From: Candidatus Zixiibacteriota bacterium
GTDB taxonomy: Bacteria > Zixibacteria > MSB-5A5 > WJJR01
DNA: 64,000 nucleotides
Direction: 5' to 3'
NCBI GenBank assembly: GCA_036397555.1
Contig: DASWIS010000020.1
Span: 1 to 64,000, forward strand
The notes under the pieces were generated by a model. The model saw nothing but the letters and a program-made list of their open reading frames with translations. It did no database searches and had not been told where the DNA came from. Positions 49,023 through 57,954 of this stretch are shown here, piece by piece. Numbering within the stretch: the stretch's first letter is position 1; every line of letters starts with the position of its first letter. A program made the translations under genes and the position numbers.

Positions 49023-50439
49023 CGACGACGCCAATCTGCGCTTCGCATTCGGTCGGATACTCGACCCCAGGAAGTATCGTATTGACGAAGCCGAATCCGG
49101 CGAAGAGGCGCTCAGAAAACTCAAGGAGCGCTCGTACTCGGCGGTCTTTCTTGATCTGCGGATGCCGGGACGCTCCGGGCTCGATGTCCTCCCCGCCATT
49201 CGCACGCTCAATCCCAAAGTGCCGGTCATCATGATGACCGCCTACGGCGGCACCGAGGACGCCATCGAGGCGGTCAAACGCGGTGCGTACGATTTCATCC
49301 TCAAACCCTTCGATGTTGAGGAGATTCGCCGTTTGGCCGAGCAGGCCGACACCGCCTATCGGCTGATGACCCGCGCAGTTCGGATGGAAGTCCAGGATGC
49401 TGAACTGCCCGAGGAAGCCGACACGCTGGTCGGCCGCTCGCGACCGATGCAGGAAGTCTACAAGCAGATCGGTCGCGTCGCGTCATCCGACGCGAGCGTC
49501 CTGATTATCGGCGCGTCCGGCACGGGTAAGGAACTTGTGGCGCGGGCGATCTACCACCATTCCAAACGCGCCGACAAACTCTTCCTGGCGGTCAACTGCG
49601 CCGCCATCCCGGAGGGGCTGTTGGAAAGCGAGCTGTTCGGCCATGAACGGGGCGCGTTCACGTCGGCCGAACAACGACGCCTCGGCAAGTTCGAACGAGC
49701 GCACGGCGGCACTTTGTTTCTCGATGAGATCGGCGACATGAGCCCGGTGACACAATCGAAGATTCTGCGCGTGCTGCAGGATGGTGTCATCGAGCGCGTC
49801 GGCGGCAGCGAACCGATCACCGTCGATGTGCGGATTGTCGCGGCCACACACCGCGACCTGCCCGACATGGTCGCCAAGGGGACGTTCCGCGCAGACCTCT
49901 ACTTCCGACTCAATGTCTTTACGATCAATCTGCCGTCGCTCAACGACCGGCGCGATGACATTCCGCAGTTGGTGCGCTATTGCGTGCGCCGCAGCAGCGC
50001 CCGGCAGAACAAGTCGATCGAACATGTCCCGCAGGAAACGGTCGCCCGGTTGATGGCGCACGATTGGCGCGGCAATGTGCGTGAGCTGGAAAACGTCATC
50101 GATCGCGCGGTCATCGTCACAGCCGGCACGACATTACTGCCCGAATCGATCTCGTTTCAGGAGACAGCACCCCACCCGGTCGATAGCGCCGCAAACGAAT
50201 TGACAAACGAACATCTGTTGGATCTCGTCTTTGAACGTCTGGTGGCGGCGTACGACGACGGCCATGGCCCGTCCATTCTGACGACTGTGGAGCATGAAAT
50301 GCTGATCCGCGCACTAAAGTACCTTGATGGAAATCAGGCGCAGGCCGCATCTGTGCTGGGCATGTCGCGTCAGACTCTCCGTAACCGTCTCTCATCGCGC
50401 GACGCAGGCAGCGGTAGGAACAATGCGGATACGGAGTGA
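49000..50439 (+). CDS. Sigma54-dependent response regulator (REC-AAA-HTH)
   Basis: 479 residues from ATG 49000. Receiver domain (1-115) with LVVDDD and phospho-acceptor Asp52; AAA+ domain with Walker A GASGTGKE (about 171) and the sigma54-contact loop reading GAFTSA near 217, instead of the common GAFTGA; then a C-terminal Fis-type HTH (AASVLGMSRQTLRNRL). It activates sigma54 promoters after phosphorylation by the neighbouring kinase. Target genes are unknown; placed between the oxidoreductase set and aconitase. Confidence 0.95.
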   Translation: MPTILVVDDDANLRFAFGRILDPRKYRIDEAESGEEALRKLKERSYSAVFLDLRMPGRSGLDVLPAIRTLNPKVPVIMMTAYGGTEDAIEAVKRGAYDFILKPFDVEEIRRLAEQADTAYRLMTRAVRMEVQDAELPEEADTLVGRSRPMQEVYKQIGRVASSDASVLIIGASGTGKELVARAIYHHSKRADKLFLAVNCAAIPEGLLESELFGHERGAFTSAEQRRLGKFERAHGGTLFLDEIGDMSPVTQSKILRVLQDGVIERVGGSEPITVDVRIVAATHRDLPDMVAKGTFRADLYFRLNVFTINLPSLNDRRDDIPQLVRYCVRRSSARQNKSIEHVPQETVARLMAHDWRGNVRELENVIDRAVIVTAGTTLLPESISFQETAPHPVDSAANELTNEHLLDLVFERLVAAYDDGHGPSILTTVEHEMLIRALKYLDGNQAQAASVLGMSRQTLRNRLSSRDAGSGRNNADTE

Positions 50440-50475
50440 CGACTCCGATTCGACGCAAAGAGACAGAGGGTGACC

Positions 50476-52425
50476 ATGAGTAAGAATGTCGTTCAGAAGA
50501 TCATCAGTTCGCACCTGGTCGACGGTACGATCGCCGCCGGTGCGCCGATCGCCATCCGTATCGATCAGACCCTGACACAGGACGCGACCGGCACGATGGC
50601 CTACCTGCAGTTTGAGGCGCTGGGGTTGGAGCGCGTTCGAACCAAAAAGTCGGTGTCGTATGTCGATCACAACATGCTGCAGACCGGTTTTGAAAACGCC
50701 GACGACCATCGGTATCTGCAGTCGGTTGCCGCAAAGTTCGGGATCGACTTCTCGCGACCCGGCAACGGCATCTGCCACCAGGTGCATCTGGAGCGCTACG
50801 GCGTTCCCGGCATGACGCTATTGGGGTCCGACTCGCACACGCCGACCAACGGCGGGCTGGGGATGCTCGCCATCGGCGCTGGCGGGCTCGATGTCGCGGT
50901 CGCCATGGCGGGCGGCGCATTCCATTTCACGATGCCGCAGGTGGTGCGCGTCAACCTGCTCGGAAAACTCAATCCGTGGGTGGCCGCCAAGGACATCATT
51001 TTGGAGATCCTGCGGCAGCGGACGGTCAAGGGCGGTATCGGGAAAATTTTCGAATACACCGGCGAGGGCGTGGCGACGCTCTCTGTGCCGGAACGCGCCA
51101 CCATCACCAACATGGGGGCGGAGCTGGGGGCAACGACGTCGATCTTTCCATCGGACGAACAGACAAAACGATACCTCGCGTTTCAAGAGCGGCCGTCCGA
51201 CTGGTTTGCGCTGGCGGCCGATCCCGACGCGGAATATGACGAGGTGCTGACCATCGACCTGTCGGCGCTGGCACCGATGATCGCCCAGCCGCACTCGCCC
51301 GACAAGGTCGTCGCCGTGCGCGATGTCGCCGGACTGAAGGTCGATCAGGTCTGCGTCGGTTCCTGTACCAATTCATCGCTGTACGATTTGTTGGTCACGG
51401 CATCCATACTGAAGGGCCGTCATGTGCACCCGAACGTCAGCATGACCGTAACCCCGGGATCGCGACAGGTGTTCACCGCCATCGCTCAGACCGGCGGATT
51501 AACCGATATGATCGCCGCCGGGGCGCGCATCCTCGAATCGGCCTGCGGACCTTGTATCGGCATGGGCCAGGCGCCGCCGTCGGGAGGCGTCTCGATCCGC
51601 AGTTTCAATCGCAACTTTGAGGGACGCGCCGGGACCAAAGACGCCAATGTCTATCTCGCTTCGCCGCAAGTCTGCGCCGTCTGTGCGCTGACCGGCGAGA
51701 TCACCGATCCGCGCGAGTGGGGAGTGGAGCCGACCGTCGCCCTTCCCGGATCGATTCCCATCGATGATGCGCTGATCGAGAAACCGCCGGCCAACGGCGA
51801 TCATGTGCAAATCGTCCGCGGGCCGAACATCAAGCCGTTGCCGCAGATGAAACCGCTGCCGGAGTCGATTGCGGCCGAGGTCTTGCTGAAAGTCGGCGAC
51901 AACATCACGACCGATCACATCATGCCGGCGGGCGCAAAAGTGCTGCCGCTGCGATCCAACATTCCCGCGATATCCGAATTTGTATTCGTGCGTATCGATC
52001 CGGAGTTTCCGAAACGGGCCCAGGAAAAAGGCGGCGGAATTATCATCGGCGGCGACAATTACGGGCAGGGTTCCTCGCGCGAACACGCCGCATTGGCGCC
52101 GGCCTATCTCGGAGTGCGGGCGGTCATCGCCCGTTCGTTCGCACGAATCCATCACGCCAATCTGATCAATTTCGGTATCCCGCCGCTGGTGTTCGCCGAT
52201 CCGGCCGACTACGACGGAATGCAGCAGGGCGACATGCTCGAGCTGCGCGACCTGCGCAAATCGCTCCGCACAGGACAGCCGGTCGATGCCGTCAATCGGA
52301 CACGCGCCGGACAGTTTAAGCTCCGGTACCAACTGACAGGATTCAATATCGAAGTCTTGATGGCCGGTGGATTGTTGAATTACACACGGCAAGGTGCGTC
52401 GCGCACTGCAACGACTACGACGTGA
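50476..52425 (+). CDS. Aconitate hydratase
   Basis: 649 residues from ATG 50476 (GAGGG 5 nt upstream). All three [4Fe-4S] cysteines are visible: VGSCTNSS and ACGPCIGMG. The swivel domain contains NYGQGSSREHAALAP. The length is that of the mitochondrial-type/mAcnA-like aconitases of about 650 residues found in anaerobes, which interconvert citrate and isocitrate. Together with the ferredoxin-dependent 2-oxoacid enzymes nearby it points to an oxidative or reductive tricarboxylic acid cycle. Confidence 0.96.
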   Translation: MSKNVVQKIISSHLVDGTIAAGAPIAIRIDQTLTQDATGTMAYLQFEALGLERVRTKKSVSYVDHNMLQTGFENADDHRYLQSVAAKFGIDFSRPGNGICHQVHLERYGVPGMTLLGSDSHTPTNGGLGMLAIGAGGLDVAVAMAGGAFHFTMPQVVRVNLLGKLNPWVAAKDIILEILRQRTVKGGIGKIFEYTGEGVATLSVPERATITNMGAELGATTSIFPSDEQTKRYLAFQERPSDWFALAADPDAEYDEVLTIDLSALAPMIAQPHSPDKVVAVRDVAGLKVDQVCVGSCTNSSLYDLLVTASILKGRHVHPNVSMTVTPGSRQVFTAIAQTGGLTDMIAAGARILESACGPCIGMGQAPPSGGVSIRSFNRNFEGRAGTKDANVYLASPQVCAVCALTGEITDPREWGVEPTVALPGSIPIDDALIEKPPANGDHVQIVRGPNIKPLPQMKPLPESIAAEVLLKVGDNITTDHIMPAGAKVLPLRSNIPAISEFVFVRIDPEFPKRAQEKGGGIIIGGDNYGQGSSREHAALAPAYLGVRAVIARSFARIHHANLINFGIPPLVFADPADYDGMQQGDMLELRDLRKSLRTGQPVDAVNRTRAGQFKLRYQLTGFNIEVLMAGGLLNYTRQGASRTATTTT

Positions 52426-52438
52426 CGCCGTTTGCAAG

Positions 52439-53116
52439 TCAATCCACGGCCGGAAACGATGGCGAATTTCGATCCGCCGACGCTACCGTCTCGGGCAACG
52501 TTGTCGTACGGAACTCAATGCGAGGGATAAAATAGGTGCTGTCGACGCTCGAAGACGCACTACGATTGATGAAGGAACGAATCAGCGTGTCGTGTTCGCG
52601 CCCGGGGCCGGGATCGCTCTCGTAGACCCAGACGGTGACCGCCGTGTCGGGTGTCTCATCCCAGTCCCAGATTCCGAAATTCAGATACGCCATGCACTGG
52701 TCGTCTGTCCATTCGAAGCGCGGCAATGTGCGCGCCGGTCCGGGAAGGTTTCTCAGATGACGCAACTCTCTGCCGTCATCGCCGCATATGCGAACGTGCA
52801 GATTGCCAACCGGCCCATACTTCCACGGGATCGGTCCCATCCAGCCCCAGTTCGATCCGGAACCATCGGGGTTCTTTCCCTCGCCGTTGTCGTATACGTG
52901 CACGAAGTCGATCACGAGAATGTTGTCGCCCTCAGTGATGACATTGTGAAAGCGACGCGTGCCCGCATCGCACATGCCGGCCGCCTCCGCATGCGGCGGT
53001 CGATTGTCCGGAGGAACCATGCAGTCGCATCCGTGGCCATACCACGGTGCTGATCTCCCGGCGCACCCTGCGAGCGCAAGCAGGAGTGAATTTACAAGCA
53101 GCCGGGAAGGTCTCAT
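52439..53116 (-). CDS. Hypothetical lipoprotein
   Basis: 225 residues. Lipobox LAGC at about residue 18 after a typical signal. The mature part is rich in Asp, Trp and Gly (for example NWGWMGPIPWKYG and YLNFGIWDWDETPD) with six or so Cys, suggesting a folded, disulfide-linked beta protein. I recognise no family. It converges with aconitase, ending 13 bp from it. Confidence 0.7.
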   Translation of the reverse strand: MRPSRLLVNSLLLALAGCAGRSAPWYGHGCDCMVPPDNRPPHAEAAGMCDAGTRRFHNVITEGDNILVIDFVHVYDNGEGKNPDGSGSNWGWMGPIPWKYGPVGNLHVRICGDDGRELRHLRNLPGPARTLPRFEWTDDQCMAYLNFGIWDWDETPDTAVTVWVYESDPGPGREHDTLIRSFINRSASSSVDSTYFIPRIEFRTTTLPETVASADRNSPSFPAVD

Positions 53117-53205
53117 ACCGATACGGCCTTATACCATCCGCACCGCAAATTGGATCACCCGGTCGATCCGTGCAACCGAAGCTATGCGGGATTATCAGCG
53201 ACGAT

Positions 53206-53280
53206 TGGTAGCGCTACGGGGATTCGAACCCCGGTTTGATGGCTGAGAACCACCCGTCCTAACCCCTAGACGATAGCGCC
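53206..53280 (-). tRNA. tRNA-Glu (anticodon CTC)
   Basis: On the minus strand a full cloverleaf is readable: acceptor 5' GGCGCTA pairing with TAGCGCT, D-arm with GTCTAGGGGTTAGGAC, anticodon stem GGTGG/CCATC enclosing loop TTCTCAG (anticodon CTC, reading GAG), T-arm CCGGGGTTCGAATCCCCG, then A and an encoded CCA. Only G1-U72 is a wobble pair in the acceptor. The T-arm and anticodon features match tRNA-Glu. Confidence 0.96.
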
Positions 53281-53311
53281 ACCGCAGCAAGACTCAGCCG
53301 CTTCGACGCCC

Positions 53312-53340
53312 AGAATGGCAAATCGAGGTTGGACGGTCAA
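53312..53340 (-). promoter_or_regulatory. Possible tRNA-Glu promoter
   Basis: On the minus strand TTGACC (53335-53340) is followed after exactly 17 bp by CATTCT (53312-53317), about 30 bp upstream of the tRNA 5' end. The -35 is good, the -10 weak (3 of 6). Confidence 0.3.
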
Positions 53341-53356
53341 GCGGTTTGCCCGGACC

Positions 53357-53387
53357 ACCCGCTCCGTTGAAAAGCGGGTTTCTTGTT
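53357..53387 (+). terminator. Plus-strand hairpin with T-rich tail
   Basis: ACCCGCT (53357-53363) pairs with AGCGGGT (53373-53379) across a 9-nt loop, and TTCTTGTT follows. This would terminate plus-strand transcription, yet no plus-strand gene precedes it between 52426 and here; it may block readthrough into the DinB-family gene, or be chance. Confidence 0.35.
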
Positions 53388-53401
53388 ATAAAATCGGATT
53401 G

Positions 53402-53860
53402 TCAGAACGCCTTGCGCAGAATCGCGATCTGACCGGCATGGTAGAGATTGTGCTGGATCGCCCCGTGCAATTGCACATAGATCGTCGACTTGCTGCCTGC
53501 GGGAATCTGGTCAAGCTGCATGTCAGTCATACTCATGACATGATCCAGCAGCGCGCGGTGCGCTATGCTCAGTTCCTCCTGTGCGCGTGTCCAGGACGAG
53601 GCGTTTACCGCCGACACCGCCGGCCAGTCTCGATCGTCGGGGACATCGACCGTGGCGCCGGCGATCCGCTCATGGACGACATCAATCCAGGTCCGCATGT
53701 GCAAGACAATCTCCCAGACAGAGTGTCCGTTCGTGATCGGCGCAGCCGCCGCTTGCTTGGGAGCGATCCCCTCCAGTACCTGTGTCACCGACGGCCCGTG
53801 CCAGGCACCGCCCTCGAATGCGCGTCTCATCTGATCGGCGATTCGTTCGATCTCAGTCAT
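53402..53860 (-). CDS. DinB-family protein
   Basis: 152 residues from ATG 53860, with GGAGGAG ribosome site; the longer frame to 53938 is not supported. Four-helix DinB/DUF664 pattern: an N-terminal helix with MRRAFEGGAWHG, NGHSVWEIVLHMRTWIDVV in the second helix, and YVQLHGAIQHNLYHAGQIAILR at the end. The three metal-binding His positions typical of DinB-like proteins (H in VLHM, H in QHN, H in YHAGQ) are present. Often a metal-dependent thiol transferase; the substrate is unknown. Confidence 0.9.
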   Translation of the reverse strand: MTEIERIADQMRRAFEGGAWHGPSVTQVLEGIAPKQAAAAPITNGHSVWEIVLHMRTWIDVVHERIAGATVDVPDDRDWPAVSAVNASSWTRAQEELSIAHRALLDHVMSMTDMQLDQIPAGSKSTIYVQLHGAIQHNLYHAGQIAILRKAF

Positions 53861-53966
53861 GGCACTCTCCTCCGGGCATGCGCACGTCACTACGCCCACG
53901 GTCGGGACAGGGGACAGGACATTCGGTGCAGGCAGCACGACGTGCCCACCCGCGCGGCATGTTGGT

Positions 53967-54887
53967 TTAATGATCGGTTTTCATGTCCAATCCGCCACTG
54001 GAAATGGCCGCGTGTGTGCAGATGCGCAATGTTGCCCATGCCGCGGCCACGGCGCCGACCGTCCCATACACCAGCATGAGCATCACATCCGTATCCGACA
54101 GACCCTGCAGCGAGGCGATAAACGGCCGATCGACGATGATCCGGCGAATCCCTTCCAACCAATAGGTCCAGGGCAGCACGCGGCTGATCGAGTTGACCCA
54201 GCCCGGCAGGATATCGAACGAGAACACCGCACCACTCACAAGAAACAGCACGCCGCCCACACCGTCGGGAATGGAGAGACCATGAAACGCGGTCGTCAAG
54301 GTAATCGACGCCAACAGCACACCCAGCGCCAATGTCGCGATGCCGCCCAGAAACAAAAGCAGCAGCAGATGAGGTACTTCGGCGGGAGTGATCGACAAGG
54401 GCATGCCCATGATCAGAATGCCGAACGTGAGCGTTACGACGACCGCGGTCATTAATGCGATCACCTGGGATAATCCACGCGCTGCCATGTACCAACCGAA
54501 ACCGATCGGCGCCAGATAGACATAGCGTATCATTTGAAACCGTTCGCGGTCGAAGAACACGATCGTGCCCGTATTCTCCAACGACAGCAGCACCATGAAG
54601 AAAAACGCCTGCCCGATGAACAGTTGCGCCATCGACGGGTCATTGGCGGGCTTTCCGGTGACGACCGTGAACATCACGATCAATATCCCCGCGCCGAACA
54701 ACGGGCGCACCACCTGATAGATCATGAAGACAAACGGGTCGGTCCAGTTTGCCTCAATGGCCCAGCCCAGTTTGACCGCCGCCCAGATCGCCGCCCGGCG
54801 CGCCCGCAGTCTGGTCATGCGCTCGGGCAGCGCGACAGCGGTCGTTTGGCTTGACGCGATCATCTCGCTACGCTCCTTCCCTTCCAC
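53967..54887 (-). CDS. ABC-2 transporter permease
   Basis: 306 residues, six transmembrane helices in the ABC-2 arrangement, with the N-terminal DRERFQMIRYVYLAPIGFGWYM stretch typical of DrrB-like permeases. It is the third gene of the minus-strand operon (ATPase 55733-56779, permease 54918-55736, this one). With two different permeases and one ATPase the complex should export a lipophilic or peptide substrate. Spacing to the previous gene is 30 bp. Confidence 0.88.
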   Translation of the reverse strand: MEGKERSEMIASSQTTAVALPERMTRLRARRAAIWAAVKLGWAIEANWTDPFVFMIYQVVRPLFGAGILIVMFTVVTGKPANDPSMAQLFIGQAFFFMVLLSLENTGTIVFFDRERFQMIRYVYLAPIGFGWYMAARGLSQVIALMTAVVVTLTFGILIMGMPLSITPAEVPHLLLLLFLGGIATLALGVLLASITLTTAFHGLSIPDGVGGVLFLVSGAVFSFDILPGWVNSISRVLPWTYWLEGIRRIIVDRPFIASLQGLSDTDVMLMLVYGTVGAVAAAWATLRICTHAAISSGGLDMKTDH

Positions 54888-54917
54888 ACGCGACCAATCA
54901 CATGAATCCCGATGTCG

Positions 54918-55736
54918 TTACTGCCCCTTCAACGTCAGCCGCCCGGTGCGCTTGCCCAACTCCTCCATGTATCGCAGACCCCTGAGCGCGGCCCAGTTCA
55001 GCGCAAACGCCAAGACCACCAACAGCGCCAGTTCCGCGTTTACTGAGAGCAGCGGATTGACCGGCGACCCCGAGAAGATCAACTGACGGATCGCGTCGAG
55101 ACCCAGCGTCAATGGAATGACCGACGCCGCCGTTGCCACGGCGCCGCCCAGCGACCGCACCGGAAAGTAGAATCCGGTGACAAAGTAGATCGGCTCCTGA
55201 AACAGATTCACCGTGTGCCAGACTTGCCGTCCGAAGAGCATAAACAACGACGACGCCAGCATTCCCAAACCGTAGACGGCCGCCATGGTGACCATGAATA
55301 CGGCAATCAGGAGAAACCAATTGCTCACGGAAAACTGCACGCCAAACACCAGCGTTCCGATGGTCAGCACGGCAGCGGCGCGGGTAGCGGTCAACAGCAG
55401 CCCGCCGATGGCCATACCCAACAGGATGGACATGCGCGCCACCGGTGCGATCAGGTACAACTCGAGGTTGCCCATCTCCTTTTCCCAGTGAAACTGCGCC
55501 GCCATCGCCCACAAAATGTTCTGCCAGAAGGCCAGCATCGCACCGGAGACAACCACGAATCCGATGTAGGTTTCCGGTGCGCCCATTCCGCGATAGACCA
55601 GAGCAAAGCCGAACGCAGCCAACAGCGGAAACAGCACGTCGAATATCAGCCACGACGGTTCGCGGTTGGCGCCGACCACTCGCACGTAGGCGCGTCCCCA
55701 GATCGCGCGCAAATTGGTTTGAAGTCGTCCGCTCAT
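54918..55736 (-). CDS. ABC-2 transporter permease
   Basis: 272 residues from ATG 55736, which overlaps the ATPase stop (ATGA); the longer frame to 56027 lies inside the ATPase gene. Six transmembrane helices, with VFPLLAAFGFALVYRGM-like first helix and an EKEMGNLELYLIAPV stretch characteristic of ABC-2 permeases. Pairs with the permease at 53967-54887. Confidence 0.9.
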   Translation of the reverse strand: MSGRLQTNLRAIWGRAYVRVVGANREPSWLIFDVLFPLLAAFGFALVYRGMGAPETYIGFVVVSGAMLAFWQNILWAMAAQFHWEKEMGNLELYLIAPVARMSILLGMAIGGLLLTATRAAAVLTIGTLVFGVQFSVSNWFLLIAVFMVTMAAVYGLGMLASSLFMLFGRQVWHTVNLFQEPIYFVTGFYFPVRSLGGAVATAASVIPLTLGLDAIRQLIFSGSPVNPLLSVNAELALLVVLAFALNWAALRGLRYMEELGKRTGRLTLKGQ

Positions 55737-56779
55737 GAGGGCAGACCCTCCGACTCCTCGCTGCCGTTGGACAGTCCATGTCCGACGAGATTCAGGAACG
55801 CGTCCTCCAGCGTCGGCTCCAGTCGTGACACCACCAGCGATTGCACGCCGCGTTCGCGCAGGCGGTCCGTGACCGTCGTGATGCCGTGCTCGTCCTGCAG
55901 AATCACACGGATATGGGTGCGCCCGCGGTCGCCCCGATGTTCCAGCGCCACCGATCTGATCACCGGCAACCCGTCGAGCGGATTGTGGCCGTCGGAAAGC
56001 AGCGGTGTCTCGATGCGATACAGGCAATCGGGTGCGAAATCGCGCTTGAGATTGTCCGGTGTGTCGCAGGCCAGCACCCGGCCATGATCGATGATGGCGA
56101 TACGGTCGCAGAGCGCATCGGCTTCCGCCATGTAGTGCGTCGTCAGGATGATCGTGCGTTCGGCGTGATCGGCCATCCAGCCCTTCACGAATGTGCGCAC
56201 CTCGCGCGCCACGCCGACATCCAGCCCCAGCGTCGGTTCATCCAAAAACAGGATCTTGGGGTCGGTCACAAACCCCCGGATGATGTTCATCTTTTGGCGC
56301 ATCCCGGTCGACAGTTTGGAGATCTTCGTGTTGGCGTCGTCGCGCAAACCCAATGTGTCCATCATTCGGTCGGCGCGTTCGCGGACGACGCGTCCCGGGA
56401 CACCGTAGAATTGCGCGAACATCCAGATTGTCTCGCGCACGGTGAGGATCCCGAATCCGGAATGCTCGCCGCCGGAGACCATGTTAATCACGCGGCGCAC
56501 CCGTTCCGGGTCCTGACCGACGTCGACGCCGTCGACACAGGCGCGCCCCGAACTCGGCAAAAGCAGCGTGGAGAGAATCTTCAACAGCGTCGTCTTCCCC
56601 GCGCCGTTGGGGCCCAGAAGGCCGAACAGCTCGCCCCGATTGACGGTCAGGCTGACCCCATCGAGCGCGACCTTGTCGGCGGCGCCATTGCGTTCCGTGT
56701 TGCGGCGACGCCACAGTCGCTTGACGCGCGACCCCTTGAAAACGCGCCGCAAGTCCTCAGTCTCGATGGCCCAGCTCAT
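55733..56779 (-). CDS. ABC transporter ATP-binding protein (ABC-2 exporter type)
   Basis: 348 residues. Walker A GPNGAGKTT, signature KLSTGMRQKM, Walker B ILFLDEPTLGLD, H-loop TTHYM. The extended C-terminal domain (beyond residue 240) is typical of DrrA/CcmA-type export ATPases. First gene of a three-gene operon with two permeases. A 33-codon ORF and a hairpin terminator lie just upstream on the same strand (see 56807-56978). Confidence 0.95.
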   Translation of the reverse strand: MSWAIETEDLRRVFKGSRVKRLWRRRNTERNGAADKVALDGVSLTVNRGELFGLLGPNGAGKTTLLKILSTLLLPSSGRACVDGVDVGQDPERVRRVINMVSGGEHSGFGILTVRETIWMFAQFYGVPGRVVRERADRMMDTLGLRDDANTKISKLSTGMRQKMNIIRGFVTDPKILFLDEPTLGLDVGVAREVRTFVKGWMADHAERTIILTTHYMAEADALCDRIAIIDHGRVLACDTPDNLKRDFAPDCLYRIETPLLSDGHNPLDGLPVIRSVALEHRGDRGRTHIRVILQDEHGITTVTDRLRERGVQSLVVSRLEPTLEDAFLNLVGHGLSNGSEESEGLPS

Positions 56780-56806
56780 CTCGATTCCTCAATTCGGATA
56801 GAAGTC

Positions 56807-56844
56807 CAAAAGAAAACCGCCGCCCGTCTGTTGATGGGCGGCGG
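56807..56844 (-). terminator. Strong intrinsic terminator in the leader of the ABC operon
   Basis: CCGCCGCCC (56836-56844 on the minus strand) pairs perfectly with GGGCGGCGG (56817-56825) across a 10-nt loop, followed by TTTTCTTTT (56808-56816). It lies between the 33-codon ORF and the ATPase gene (start 56779), so it either ends the small transcript or lets only part of it read through into the transporter genes. Confidence 0.85.
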
Positions 56845-56876
56845 TGGAAGTTTCCACGAATATGGAAATACCTACA

Positions 56877-56978
56877 CTACGGCCCAACCTTCCCGACAGC
56901 GCCCGCGCCGGCGGTCGCTTGTCCGCCCGCATTCAAGGACGCGAGCGTCGGGAGCATGTTTTCGCGGTTATTGATCAT
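56877..56978 (-). CDS. 33-residue Gly/Ala-rich small peptide ORF
   Basis: ATG 56978 begins MINNRENMLPTLASLNAGG, continues with a Gly/Ala/Val-rich tail (QATAGAGAVGKVGP) and stops at 56877-56879. A GGGAGG lies 12 nt upstream, and a consensus promoter (TTGACA-17-TATACA) lies at 57022-57050. The terminator at 56807-56844 follows. So it has every element of a small translated gene placed just ahead of an exporter. The polar leader plus small-residue core resembles a RiPP or bacteriocin precursor, but no modification enzyme of a known class is adjacent. A leader peptide is an equally fair reading. Confidence 0.4.
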   Translation of the reverse strand: MINNRENMLPTLASLNAGGQATAGAGAVGKVGP

Positions 56979-57021
56979 TCGACTGTTGGGCCTCCCATCG
57001 GACTCATGGGACGATTGGCCA

Positions 57022-57050
57022 TGTATAAATCGTGGCGCCCGCGCTGTCAA
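57022..57050 (-). promoter_or_regulatory. Near-consensus sigma70 promoter
   Basis: Minus-strand TTGACA (57045-57050), 17-bp spacer, TATACA (57022-57027). Six of six and five of six matches to the consensus boxes. The predicted transcript starts about 57014, some 36 nt before ATG 56978 of the small peptide ORF, and may feed the ABC operon through the terminator. Confidence 0.75.
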
Positions 57051-57288
57051 GCCGGAAAATCGCCCCGGACGGGACGATCCGGCAACAGCCCCATCGCGGC
57101 GAAACCCGGACCGAAGCGGTCGCTGTGCAATCCCTTGCAGTCTCAGAATTGAACATCTGGCGGCAATCGTCCGCAACCCGCTAAAGCCGTTTGCTCACCC
57201 GGACGATAAACCTGGTGGGCGCAGGCCCGCAACGTCACTTCACCGACGACGTTTCGATCGCTCTCGGCGATGAGAACACTCCGGCACT

Positions 57289-57954
57289 ATGCACATTCGC
57301 CGCATTCAGTACGCTCGCGTGCCCAAGATACGCATGCTCAACCACAACTTCCGCGACGACCGCAATCATCTGGTCGTGACGATGGACGTGGAGGGGTACG
57401 ATCCGCCGCAGACCAACGGCTTTCTCACGATCTATCGGGCGCTGGCGCGCCTGTTTCCGACGCTGTCGGATCACTCCTGTTGCGAAGAATGGGAGAACAC
57501 GCCGTTGTATCTGCAGGAAACCCAGGGCGTCTCGATGAAATGGGTCGGCGAAGTGGCCGATGTCGCCCATCTGGTGGAGCATGTGATCGTCGATCTGCAG
57601 TGCGCGGTCACGTCGATGTCGCGCTGCTCGGGCGTCACCTGCGGACACCGCGATCCCGAGAATCGCTTCGACCTGTTCGTCGAGTGCGACGACCCGTACG
57701 TGGGAGCGTTTTCAGCGCACTTCGCGACGTTTCTGGTCGCGTCGATGTTCGCCAAGCCGCGCCTGTCGCCGCATTACCGCGACATCGTGCAGGCGGCGCA
57801 CTGGGCGCACACGCAGCCCGGCCGGATCGACCGCGCGGAGTTGGCCGCGGCGCTCGCGATGTGTCCGATCCGCGCGCAGTGGGCGATCAGTGCGCTGGAA
57901 CGGTTCGAATTCTTCAACGGCAACAGCAGAGGTCACGATGAACTCCGTCGCTAA
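57289..57954 (+). CDS. Stand-alone protein resembling the N-terminal domain of cyanophycin synthetase
   Basis: 221 residues from ATG 57289. The start MHIRRIQYARVPKIR matches the start of cyanophycin synthetases (a MKILKIQxLRGPN-like pattern), then TLSDHSCC at 58-65 and HLVEH at 94-98 followed by VIVDLQ align with their EEHxC and HIVEH-xALELQ motifs, and the segment FDLFVECDDPYVG continues the alignment. HxxEH is a zinc-peptidase-like signature, and the N domain of some synthetases is reported to cleave the polymer. Here there is no ATP-grasp or Mur-ligase part. The last 60 residues are helical and unassigned. It overlaps the next small gene by 17 nt. Confidence 0.68.
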   Translation: MHIRRIQYARVPKIRMLNHNFRDDRNHLVVTMDVEGYDPPQTNGFLTIYRALARLFPTLSDHSCCEEWENTPLYLQETQGVSMKWVGEVADVAHLVEHVIVDLQCAVTSMSRCSGVTCGHRDPENRFDLFVECDDPYVGAFSAHFATFLVASMFAKPRLSPHYRDIVQAAHWAHTQPGRIDRAELAAALAMCPIRAQWAISALERFEFFNGNSRGHDELRR

